NCBI GenBank assembly: GCA_938003515.1
Contig: CALKYL010000296.1
Span: 1-11,545 of the forward strand
Reading direction: 5' to 3'
Origin: an uncultured bacterium
GTDB taxonomy: Bacteria; Planctomycetota; UBA1135; UBA2386
DNA length: 11,545 bases
Part shown: positions 1 to 6,784 of the stretch, one piece after another
Position numbering within the stretch: the stretch's first letter is position 1
Layout: each line of letters begins with the position of its first letter
Translations under genes and position numbers: made by a program
The notes under the pieces: model-generated
Told to the model about the DNA's origin: nothing
Database searches by the model: none
What the model saw: only the letters and a program-made list of their open reading frames with translations

Positions 1-1017
1 CCGCTGCCGGGCGAGCCGCGACCCGACGAGCCGGAGCAGCCGCAGCCGCCCGAGCCGGCGCCGATGCCCGCGGAGCCGAAGCCGCCCGGCGACGACGACA
101 AGAAGAAGCTGCCGCTGGTCGCGCCCGGCTTCCAGCAGACGCAGGGCAAGACGTCCGGCGTGATCTTGACCGCCGACGGCTGGATCCTGATCTCGCGGTT
201 CGCGCTCAACCTGGACCCGACCACCGTGCTGATCACCGTGCCGGCGCGCGGCCCCTTCCACGCGCAGCGCGCCGGCGGGGACACGAGCCGCGGCATCGCG
301 CTGGTCAAGATCGCGGCGCAGGACCTGCCGGTGCCCGAGTACGTGCACCCGGACGACGTGCGCGTCGGCCAGTGGGCGTTCGCGCTCGGCCGCACGTTCG
401 CCGACGAGGAGCCGACCGTGCATCTCGGCATCGTCAGCGCGAAGGAGCGGCTGTTCGGTCGCGCGCTGCAGATCGACGCCTACACGTCGCCGGCCAACTA
501 CGGGGGCGCGGTCGTCGACATCCACGGCCGCGTGCTGGGCGTCGCCGTCCCGCTGTCCCCCTCCGGCCGCAACGCCGGGGTCGAGTGGTACGACTCGGGG
601 ATCGGCTTCGCCACGACGATCGCGGACATCCCCGGCCTGCTCACGCGCATGCAGGACGGCCAGATCCTGCAGCGCGCCTGGCTCGGCGTGCAGCTGTCGC
701 CGTCGCACCTCGGCCCCGGCGCGAAGATCACCGGCACGCCGAAGGACGGCGCCGCCGCGCGCGCAGGCCTGCGCAAGGGCGACGTGATCCTCCGGGTCGA
801 CGGCGTCGACGTGCTCAATGGACCGCACCTGCAGATGCTGATCAGCTCGCGGCTCGGCGGCGACACCTGCACGCTGGTCGTGCGCCAGGACGAAGACGAA
901 CCGCCGGTGACCATCGGACCGATCGAACTGCTGGACGCGCCGTGGTCGGAGCAGAAGAGCGGCGCCGAAGAGCTGCCCGCGTCCTTTTCGTTGCCGGACG
1001 AAGGCGGCGGGCGATGA
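1..1017 (+). CDS. HtrA/DegP-like trypsin-fold protein with PDZ domain, catalytically degenerate (5' end outside window)
   Basis: The frame is open from base 1, so the true start lies upstream; the first in-window ATG (64) falls inside a Pro/Glu-rich linker covering about bases 1-110. Next come a trypsin-like (S1C) fold at about 118-650 and a PDZ domain at about 670-940 (WLGVQLSP near 679, then a GLRKGDVILRVDGVDV stretch near 769). The family landmarks are recognisable but all three catalytic positions differ. The segment aligning with TNNHVV reads ISRFAL, so His is Phe at 199-201. The segment aligning with SDIALI reads RGIALV, so Asp is Gly at 292-294. GNSGG reads ANYGG, so Ser is Tyr at 499-501. 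I infer a non-proteolytic, peptide- or partner-binding envelope protein. It ends 7 bp before a metal-transport gene and is probably co-transcribed with it. The signal peptide, if any, is outside the window. Confidence 0.85.
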   Translation, partial: PLPGEPRPDEPEQPQPPEPAPMPAEPKPPGDDDKKKLPLVAPGFQQTQGKTSGVILTADGWILISRFALNLDPTTVLITVPARGPFHAQRAGGDTSRGIALVKIAAQDLPVPEYVHPDDVRVGQWAFALGRTFADEEPTVHLGIVSAKERLFGRALQIDAYTSPANYGGAVVDIHGRVLGVAVPLSPSGRNAGVEWYDSGIGFATTIADIPGLLTRMQDGQILQRAWLGVQLSPSHLGPGAKITGTPKDGAAARAGLRKGDVILRVDGVDVLNGPHLQMLISSRLGGDTCTLVVRQDEDEPPVTIGPIELLDAPWSEQKSGAEELPASFSLPDEGGGR

Positions 1018-1024
1018 TGTCGCG

Positions 1025-1906
1025 GTGCCGCGCCGTTCGACCGTAGCCACGCTGCTGCTCGCGATCTCGTCCGGCGCGTGCCGCGATCCCCGCCCGTGGC
1101 AGGAACCCGGCTGGGTCCCCGCCGCGCCGCCGGCGCGGGTCGTCGCCGGTTCGGTGCTCGCGGCAGAAGTGCTGCTGGCGCTCGATCCGGGGGACCGGCT
1201 CGTCGCCGTGCACGAACTCGCGCGGGACCCCGGCTTCTCGCTGGTGGCCGACGAGGCGAGCGGGCTGCCGACGGTGGGTGCGAGCCCCGAGCAGCTGCTG
1301 TCGGCGCGGCCGGACCTCGTCGTGGTCGACGCGTTCACCCGGGCCGAGACGCTCGCGCTCCTGGCCGCGGCGGACGTGCCCGTGGTGCGAACGGCCGACC
1401 CACGCGGCTTCGACGACATCGGCGCGAACGTGCGCCGCATCGGGGAGGTCACCCACCTCGCCGCCGCCGCCGATCGGCTCGCGCGCGCGATGCAGCAGCG
1501 CCTCGCCGCGATCCGGGACGCCGGCCGCGACCTGCCGCCCTGGCGGGTCCTGAGCCTCGACGGCGCGCTGCACACCTACGGACGGGGTTCCCTGTTCGAC
1601 GCCGTCGTCACCGCCGCCGGCGCGCGCAACGTCGCGGCGGAGCACGGCGTCGGCCCGTTCCGCAAGTTGGACGTCGAGGAGGTGCTGTCCTGGCGGCCCG
1701 ACGCGATCGTGCTGTCGCTGCCGCCCGACGGCGAGCCGGGCACGCCCGAGTGGCTGCGGCAGATGCCCGGCATGCAGCTGCTCCCGTGCGTCGCGAAGGG
1801 GCGGCTCGTGTTCGTGCCCGGGGCGCTCCTGGGCACGACGTCCCACCGGCTCGTCGACGCAGTGGAACTCCTGCAGCGGCGCCTGCGGGCGTGGGGCGCG
1901 CCGTGA
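1025..1906 (+). CDS. Periplasmic metal-chelate binding lipoprotein of an ABC importer (BtuF/FepB-like)
   Basis: This is a 293-aa protein of the helical-backbone metal receptor class, which delivers siderophore, heme or corrinoid to a FecCD-type importer. The N-terminus (MPRRS, a hydrophobic stretch, then SSGAC with Cys19) is a lipoprotein signal, so the protein should be anchored to a membrane. Lobe 1 contains RVVAGSVLAAEVLLAL, the usual position of the T-E-x-x-x-A-L motif, and SARPDLVVVD. Lobe 2 contains WRVLSLDG, GSLFDAVVTAAGARNVA and SWRPDAIVLS. The GTG at 1025 is chosen because it gives a coherent signal sequence; the ATG codons at 1014 and 1017 run into a stop within a few codons. The next two genes supply the permease and ATPase, with a GTGA overlap at 1903-1906. 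The substrate cannot be named from sequence alone. Confidence 0.88.
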   Translation: MPRRSTVATLLLAISSGACRDPRPWQEPGWVPAAPPARVVAGSVLAAEVLLALDPGDRLVAVHELARDPGFSLVADEASGLPTVGASPEQLLSARPDLVVVDAFTRAETLALLAAADVPVVRTADPRGFDDIGANVRRIGEVTHLAAAADRLARAMQQRLAAIRDAGRDLPPWRVLSLDGALHTYGRGSLFDAVVTAAGARNVAAEHGVGPFRKLDVEEVLSWRPDAIVLSLPPDGEPGTPEWLRQMPGMQLLPCVAKGRLVFVPGALLGTTSHRLVDAVELLQRRLRAWGAP

Positions 1907-2915
1907 GCCGTGGCCGGCTTCCGCTCGCGCTCGCATCGGTGCTCGCGCTCGTCGCCGCCGTGCACGTCGCGGTCGGACGCACCGGCCCCGGCGTCGGCGA
2001 GTTCGTCGCGTGGCTCGGTTCGCTGCTCGGGCTCGGCGGCGTCGACCCGCTCGACGGCTACGTGCTCGCCGACATCCGCACGCCGCGCGTGCTAGTCGCG
2101 GCGTTCGGCGGCGCCGCGCTGGCCGTCGCCGGTGCGGTGATGCAGGCGACCTTCCGCAACCCGCTCGCGTCGCCCGACATCGTCGGCACGGCGGCGGGCG
2201 CGGCGTTCGGCGCGACGCTCGCGATCCTGCTGCGCGTCGCAGACCTCGGCGTCGCCGTGACCCCGATCGCCGCGCTGCTCGGCGCGACCCTCGTGACCGG
2301 CCTGGTGTTCGCTCTGGCCGGCTCGCACGGCCGGTTCTCGGTCGCCAACCTGCTGCTGGCAGGGATCGCGCTCAACACGCTGTTCGGCGCGCTGACCGCG
2401 TTCGCCGTGACGCTGCGCTTCGACAACTACACCGCGAGCTCGCGCATCCTGCTCTGGCTGATGGGCGGGCTGGACGCGCGCACCTGGGAGCACGCCGGCA
2501 TAACCATGATCGGCTTCGCGCTGTTCTCGGCCCTCGTCTGGCCGCGCGTGCGCGAGCTCGACCTGCTGACGCTGCGCGACGACAGCGCGCACAGCCTCGG
2601 CGTCGACGCGCCGCGCGCGCGGCGGCTCTTGGTCTGGTACGCGTGCGGGCTGACCGCGACGACCGTCGCCAACAGCGGCGGCATCGCGTTCGTCGGCCTG
2701 GTCGTGCCCCACCTCGCCCGGCTGATGGTCGGACCCGCGCACGCGCTCCTGCTGCCGACGTCGGCGCTGCTCGGCGCCGTGCTGATGGTCGGCAGCGACC
2801 TCGGCTGCCGCCTCGCGCCGGCGCAGTGGAACCTGCGGCTCGGCGTCGTGACGGCGGTCGCGGGCGCGCCGTACTTCCTGTTCCTGTTGGCGCGCCAGCG
2901 CCGCGGAGCCGCGCT

Positions 2916-2919
<4 letters not shown>
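1903..2919 (+). CDS. FecCD-family ABC transporter permease
   Basis: This is a 338-aa polytopic inner-membrane protein, the usual size for BtuC/FecD/HmuU permeases, which form the homodimeric channel of metal-chelate importers. Family hallmarks are IRTPRVLVA (about residues 58-66), GAVMQATFRNPLASPD (77-92), FVGLVVPHLARLMVG (263-277) and GVVTAVAGAPYFLFLL near the C-terminus (314-329). The start is the GTG at 1903, which overlaps the stop of the binding-protein gene (GTGA). A longer open frame exists upstream, but it only shadows the binding-protein gene in another frame. The 3' end overlaps the ATPase start the same way, so the three products are probably made from one mRNA by coupled translation. 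Confidence 0.93.
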
Positions 2920-3680
<761 letters not shown>

Positions 3681-3684
3681 CCGC

Positions 3685-4440
3685 TCAGCTCGCCCGGGAG
3701 CGCCGGTGCCGCAGGGTCAGCACGGTGCCCAGCGCGATCGTCAGGCCACGACCGATGTTTGGCCAGAGGCCTCCGACGGCGCCGCCGCCGAGCGCGAACA
3801 CCATCCACGCCGCGTTCATCGCCGCGTGCAGCGCGATCGTCGTCCACAGGTTCCAGGCGAACGCGCGCGCGATCCACGCGTACCAAACGCCGCCGGCCGC
3901 GGTGATCAGGAAGGTCGGGAGGTGATGCCACTCGCGATCGCCGACCCACGGCACGTGGGCGCTGCCGAACAGGAGCCCCGACGCGATCGCGGCGGGCCAG
4001 AACCAGAGCCCGCCGCAGCGCACGGCGACCGCGACCAGCAGACCCCGGAAGAACACCTCCTCGACCAGCGGCGCCAGCAGCACGCCGCGCAGCGTCGCGC
4101 CGTCCAGCCGCACCCCGGTCGCGCCGACGGCGCCCTGCAGCAGCATCGGGATGCCGGCGATCGCTCCGAAGCGCAGGCCTCGGGCGAACGAACCGCGCAG
4201 GCCGAGTTCGCGGGTCGCCCCGCTCCGGCTCGCGAGCCGCGCGCCGAGCCACGCCGCGCCGAGCAGCAGCAGCGGACCGTCGAGGTGGCGCAGCCCGTCG
4301 GGCACGCCGAGGTCGCGGAGCCAGCGGTGCATCGCGACCCACGCGGGCACGTGGGCGCGCACGCGCGTGAAGACGAAGACCGCGACGCCGAGCACCAACG
4401 CCCAGCGCGCGGCGCCGCGTCGCTCCGGCGGGGCCGTCAC
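3685..4440 (-). CDS. CPBP-family (Rce1/Abi-like) intramembrane metalloprotease
   Basis: This is a 251-aa membrane protein with several hydrophobic segments. It carries the CPBP signatures: motif 1 EEVFFRG (Glu127, Glu128, Arg132), motif 2 FGSAHVPW with His162, and motif 3 HAAMNAAW with His205 and Asn209. In characterised members (yeast Rce1, archaeal Rce1) these residues build the metal/catalytic site inside the membrane. Bacterial relatives serve in peptide processing or immunity, or have unknown roles, so the substrate here is unknown. The start is the GTG at 4440, overlapping the stop of the thioesterase gene by 4 nt (GTGA); a longer open frame upstream only shadows that gene. It is the last gene of the exonuclease-thioesterase-protease operon, and its TGA lies 4 bp from that of the convergent ABC ATPase. 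Confidence 0.88.
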   Translation of the reverse strand: MTAPPERRGAARWALVLGVAVFVFTRVRAHVPAWVAMHRWLRDLGVPDGLRHLDGPLLLLGAAWLGARLASRSGATRELGLRGSFARGLRFGAIAGIPMLLQGAVGATGVRLDGATLRGVLLAPLVEEVFFRGLLVAVAVRCGGLWFWPAAIASGLLFGSAHVPWVGDREWHHLPTFLITAAGGVWYAWIARAFAWNLWTTIALHAAMNAAWMVFALGGGAVGGLWPNIGRGLTIALGTVLTLRHRRSRAS

Positions 4441-4877
4441 CGACCGGCCGGGTAGTCGGCCTCGGCGAGGGTGAACCGCGCGAACGCCTCGCGCCAGCGC
4501 TTCGGCACGGTGACCTTGCGGTGGGAATCCATGTCGACCGCCGCCGTCACGATGCGGGCGCGGCACCGCGGCGCCGGATCGTCGCCCTTCGTCATCCAGA
4601 ACGCGAACTCGACCGACGAATCGCCGACACGCAGCACGCCTACGTGCACCCACGGCTCGTCCCCGTAGCGGATCGGCGCGAAGAAGTCGGCCTCGATGCG
4701 CACGGCCGGGAAGCCGAGCTTGTCTTCGTGCAGCAGGCGCGGATACGGGTGCCCGAGCCCGTCGCTCCACCAGTCCTCGAACGCGCAGTGGAAGCAGTGC
4801 AGCAGCTTCGGGTAGTAGGCGATGCCCGCGTCGTCGATGTCGCCGAAGCGATACCGCAGCCGCGTCCGGAACGTCAT
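4437..4877 (-). CDS. Acyl-CoA thioesterase, 4-hydroxybenzoyl-CoA thioesterase-like hotdog fold
   Basis: This 146-aa protein matches the usual size of single-domain hotdog thioesterases (4HBT/YbgC type), which hydrolyse acyl- or aryl-CoA thioesters in the cytoplasm. Near the N-terminus it has RFGDIDDAGIAYYPK; Asp15 of GDID aligns with the catalytic Asp17 of Pseudomonas 4-hydroxybenzoyl-CoA thioesterase (FGDCDPAGIVWYP). It is followed by the long helix LLHCFHCAFEDWW. The ATG at 4877 overlaps the TGA of the upstream exonuclease gene (ATGA), which fixes the start. Its own TGA overlaps the start of the CPBP protease gene. Nothing in the sequence identifies the acyl group. Confidence 0.88.
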   Translation of the reverse strand: MTFRTRLRYRFGDIDDAGIAYYPKLLHCFHCAFEDWWSDGLGHPYPRLLHEDKLGFPAVRIEADFFAPIRYGDEPWVHVGVLRVGDSSVEFAFWMTKGDDPAPRCRARIVTAAVDMDSHRKVTVPKRWREAFARFTLAEADYPAGR

Positions 4878-5536
4878 GCGCCGGCACTGCCCGCCCGCCC
4901 GGCGGCCGGCTCCTCTTCGCGGGTCGGCAGCCGATTGCGTTCGCAGAAGGCGCCGAGCCCGGGCACGTCGCGCGGCAGGTCCGGGTGCCGCTCCAGCTGC
5001 GCGAGCAGCACGTCGATCGTCGCGTGGGTGTCCGCCTCGGCGGCGTGCGCTCCCTCGAGTTCGCGCCCGCAGTAGTGCCGGACCGCCGCCGACAGGTTGC
5101 GCGGCCCCATCAGGAAGCGGTCCCACGTCTTCTCGCAGACGTGGAACAGCACCTTGACGTCGACCTGATGGCGGTCGCCGAGGTCGAACGGGATGTCGTG
5201 GCGCGCGCACTCGGCGAGCCACAGCGGCACGTCGTAGGCGATCTGGTTGAAGCCGGCGAGGTCGCTGTCGCCGAGGAACTCGACCAGCTTCGCCCCGACC
5301 TTCTTCAGCGGTGGCCCCCAGAACAGGCCGCAGGCGTCGAGCGTGTGGATGCCGGTGACCTTGGTCGCGGCCTTGCTGACCTCGATGCCGGGGTTGACGC
5401 GCTGCACCAACGACTCGCGGCGGCCGTCCGGGAGCAGGCGCACGAACGCGAGCTCGATGATGCGGTCCCGCTGGGTGTCGAGACCGGTGGTCTCGAAGTC
5501 GAGGAAGACGAGAGGGCGTTCCAGTCGGAGCTTCAT
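4874..5536 (-). CDS. DEDDh-family 3'-5' exonuclease (DnaQ/RNase T-like)
   Basis: This is a 220-aa cytosolic exonuclease of the DEDDh superfamily, which uses two metal ions to remove nucleotides from 3' ends. Exo I is LDFETTG (Asp13, Glu15), Exo II is GFNQIAYD (Asn97, Asp102), and Exo III is GAHAAEADTHAT (His164, Asp169), so all five catalytic positions are present. The start is the ATG at 5536, about 9 nt downstream of AGAGG; it puts the Exo I motif at residue 13, as is typical. An in-frame extension to 5632 is rejected because it is Arg-rich and unlike the family. It heads a three-gene operon, joined to the thioesterase gene by ATGA. Whether the substrate is DNA or RNA (proofreading, repair or RNA trimming) cannot be told. 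Confidence 0.9.
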   Translation of the reverse strand: MKLRLERPLVFLDFETTGLDTQRDRIIELAFVRLLPDGRRESLVQRVNPGIEVSKAATKVTGIHTLDACGLFWGPPLKKVGAKLVEFLGDSDLAGFNQIAYDVPLWLAECARHDIPFDLGDRHQVDVKVLFHVCEKTWDRFLMGPRNLSAAVRHYCGRELEGAHAAEADTHATIDVLLAQLERHPDLPRDVPGLGAFCERNRLPTREEEPAAGRAGSAGA

Positions 5537-5641
5537 GCAGCTAGGCCTCTGGCTGTGCCGCGCGGGCTGACCGGCCCGTGACCGTCGCGGCGTTGGTTCG
5601 CGCCCCATTCTGCGCGTGCGCGGGCTCGGCACAAGCCTCGC

Positions 5642-5671
5642 AGGCCGCCCGCGTGGCGCGCGGCGCGGCCT
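5642..5671 (-). terminator. Strong stem-loop at the 3' end of the hemerythrin-like gene
   Basis: AGGCCGC (5642-5648) pairs with GCGGCCT (5665-5671), and CCGCG (5649-5653) pairs with CGCGG (5659-5663), leaving one bulged C (5664) and a 5-nt loop. This gives a 12-bp GC stem. It overlaps the TAG stop codon (5672-5670) of the hemerythrin-like gene on the minus strand. No T-tract follows, so it may be a GC-type terminator or simply an RNA-stabilising 3' hairpin. It would separate this gene from the exonuclease operon 134 bp further on. Confidence 0.4.
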
Positions 5672-6218
5672 AGGCCCGGTACTTGGCGGCGAGCGCGTCG
5701 ATCTGCGGCTGCCACGCCTCGCGCGCGCCGCGCTCCGCCTCGAACTCGTCGATGCGCGCGATCCAGTCGAGCTGGTCGTCGGCCGGCACCGAGGCGTCGC
5801 ACGTCGGGAACAACTCGGTCTCCTCGAGCACCTGGCGTCGCTGGAGGCGGGCGACGAGCGCTTCGACGGTGTCGGCGAAGCCGCGGCGCTCCTCGGGGGT
5901 CAGTTCCCCCACCGGCTCCCAGAACAGCACGAGCGCGTGGCACAGGTCGACGATCTCCTCGCCGAGGCGCAGCAGCTCGCCGACGACAGCCGCGGCGCGA
6001 TCGTCGGCGCGCATGGCGACCGCTGGGCACAGGAGTTCGTCCTCCTTGCGCATGTGCACGGCGAACACGAACTCGCGGTAGAAGCGCAGCACGGCCGCGC
6101 AGTCGGCGGCGGGGAACTCCTCGCCCGCCCGGACCCGCGCGGCGATGGCCGCGAGCACCCGCATGGCGCGGGTCGTCAGCCCGTGGTCGGCCCGCAGGTT
6201 GTCGGTGGGGCGGTGCAT
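5670..6218 (-). CDS. Hemerythrin-like HHE cation-binding domain protein
   Basis: This 182-aa all-helical protein has the HHE fold, which usually holds a di-iron site and serves in oxygen, NO or iron sensing or in handling metal stress. The ligands read DHGLTTR (His12), HMRKEDELL (His55, Glu59), LCHALVLFW (His94) and RQVLEETELFP (Glu132). The last segment normally reads H-x-x-x-E-x-x-x-LFP, but here the His position is Arg128, so one canonical iron ligand is missing. The ATG at 6218 (MHRPTDNLRADHG) is preferred over the ATG at 6251: the 11 codons between them have poor third-position GC and lie outside the conserved domain. No clear SD is seen. It is probably monocistronic and is divergent from the lexA locus. 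Confidence 0.85.
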   Translation of the reverse strand: MHRPTDNLRADHGLTTRAMRVLAAIAARVRAGEEFPAADCAAVLRFYREFVFAVHMRKEDELLCPAVAMRADDRAAAVVGELLRLGEEIVDLCHALVLFWEPVGELTPEERRGFADTVEALVARLQRRQVLEETELFPTCDASVPADDQLDWIARIDEFEAERGAREAWQPQIDALAAKYRA

Positions 6219-6373
6219 CCGTGACGGCGGTCGAAGCGCGCGACGCTCCATGATGGCGAGCCAACCGTCTGCCTGGGGTCGTATTTCGCCGCCGCCGCTC
6301 CCGGCTCCCGGACTGGCCGCCCAGACCAAATAAAAACCTAACAACCCGTTGCGGGGCACGAACACCCTGCTAA

Positions 6374-6397
6374 CCTTCACGCGAACACAACCCGAAC
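6374..6397 (+). promoter_or_regulatory. Candidate LexA operator 1, upstream of the small ORF
   Basis: The segment contains CTTCACGCGAACA (6375-6387), a TTC-N4-GAACA dyad, immediately followed by a second CGAAC half-site, giving CGAAC-N6-CGAAC (6382-6397). A further CGAAC lies at 6359-6363. The 13-mer recurs in inverted orientation at 6703-6715 with 11 of 13 bases identical. The dyad agrees at 8 of 10 positions with TGTTC-N4-GAACA, reported for Verrucomicrobia LexA. The direct-repeat reading agrees with the alphaproteobacterial GTTC-N7-GTTC box. Its position 14-36 bp before the ATG suits a repressor site. Confidence 0.5.
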
Positions 6398-6399
6398 CC

Positions 6400-6404
6400 A
6401 AGGA
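6400..6404 (+). promoter_or_regulatory. Shine-Dalgarno sequence of the small ORF
   Basis: AAGGA lies 6 nt before the ATG at 6411. It is one of the better-formed ribosome binding sites in the window and supports this ORF being translated. Confidence 0.55.
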
Positions 6405-6410
6405 TCCACG

Positions 6411-6713
6411 ATGGCCGCGACGCACGCCCCGATGCCTCCGAACTGCCGAAGCCTCCGCCCTGCCACCCTGACGGCGCTGGCGCGTCGCGCGACCCGGGTC
6501 GCCCCGAGCCGCAGCGCGGTGGCCGCCAAGGTCCGGATCTCCGACGTCCGGGCCGGAGGCCTCGCAGCCGCGCTCCCGGCCGCGCTCCCGAGCGCGCGGC
6601 CTGGCGCGGCGCACGGAAATGCGTTCGGCAGAAATCGCGTGCGGCACGCGTTGGAGCTGGCTCTGGCCTGTATGCTCATCGTGACCGTGCTCGCGCTCGC
6701 GATGTTCGTCTGA
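6411..6713 (+). CDS. Small basic protein with a C-terminal membrane anchor, upstream of lexA (unknown function)
   Basis: I do not recognise this 100-aa protein. Residues 1-78 are rich in Ala, Arg and Pro, with almost no acidic residues (only Asp45) and no recognisable domain. Residues 79-100 form one hydrophobic helix (HALELALACMLIVTVLALAM) ending at the stop, which suggests a bitopic or tail-anchored protein with a basic cytoplasmic N-terminus. The evidence that it is real is AAGGA 6 nt before the ATG, high third-position GC, and a position between two copies of a LexA-like dyad, reading toward lexA 71 bp away. Small membrane proteins near lexA in other bacteria (YneA, DivS, SidA) inhibit cell division during SOS. 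A similar role here is inference from position and topology, not homology. It could also be a spurious ORF in a long lexA leader. Confidence 0.6.
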   Translation: MAATHAPMPPNCRSLRPATLTALARRATRVAPSRSAVAAKVRISDVRAGGLAAALPAALPSARPGAAHGNAFGRNRVRHALELALACMLIVTVLALAMFV

Positions 6714-6719
6714 AGTTCG
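6703..6719 (-). promoter_or_regulatory. Candidate LexA operator 2, upstream of lexA
   Basis: TGTTCGTCTGAAG (6703-6715) is the reverse complement of CTTCAGACGAACA, which differs from the 13-mer of operator 1 (6375-6387) at two central bases. It can also be read as GTTCG-N6-GTTCG (6704-6719). It overlaps the last codons and the stop (6711-6713) of the small ORF and lies 66-82 bp before the lexA ATG. A site here would allow lexA autoregulation separately from the small ORF. No clear -10/-35 pair was seen around it. Confidence 0.5.
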
Positions 6720-6723
6720 GATC

Positions 6724-6742
6724 GGGGGCTGCGCAAGCCCCC
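6724..6742 (+). terminator. Stem-loop between the small ORF and lexA
   Basis: GGGGGCT (6724-6730) and AGCCCCC (6736-6742) form a perfect 7-bp stem with a 5-nt loop, 11 bp after the small ORF stop and 42 bp before lexA. It has no T-tract. It could be a weak terminator, an attenuator or an mRNA-processing/stability hairpin separating the two genes. Confidence 0.35.
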
Positions 6743-6772
6743 ATCCCCGAGCCCGATCTCTTCGCCCCGATC

Positions 6773-6779
6773 GAGAGGA
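6773..6779 (+). promoter_or_regulatory. Shine-Dalgarno sequence of lexA
   Basis: GAGAGGA lies 5 nt before the ATG at 6785. It selects that start over the in-frame ATG at 6794. Confidence 0.65.
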
Positions 6780-6784
6780 CCGCG

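Larger units (their letters stand above)
6219..6410. promoter_or_regulatory. Divergent intergenic region between the hemerythrin gene and the lexA locus
   Basis: This 192-bp segment separates the minus-strand HHE gene from the plus-strand small ORF. It contains the only clearly A-rich patch nearby (about 6326-6347). For the plus strand, TTGCGG (6349-6354) with a 16-bp spacer to TAACCT (6371-6376) is a weak sigma-70-like candidate. Its -10 would overlap the LexA-like dyad beginning at 6374. No convincing minus-strand promoter was found. These are visual matches only. Confidence 0.35.

Noticed and set aside
842..1936. Long Arg/Gly-rich minus-strand open frame opposite the binding-protein gene
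   Set aside because: It is a composition shadow of a well-supported plus-strand gene, with no family motif. GC-rich DNA gives many such frames.
6252..6282. Extension of the HHE protein to ATG 6251 or further upstream
   Set aside because: The 11 extra codons have poor third-position GC and the frame further upstream crosses the AT-rich intergenic region. No SD supports it.
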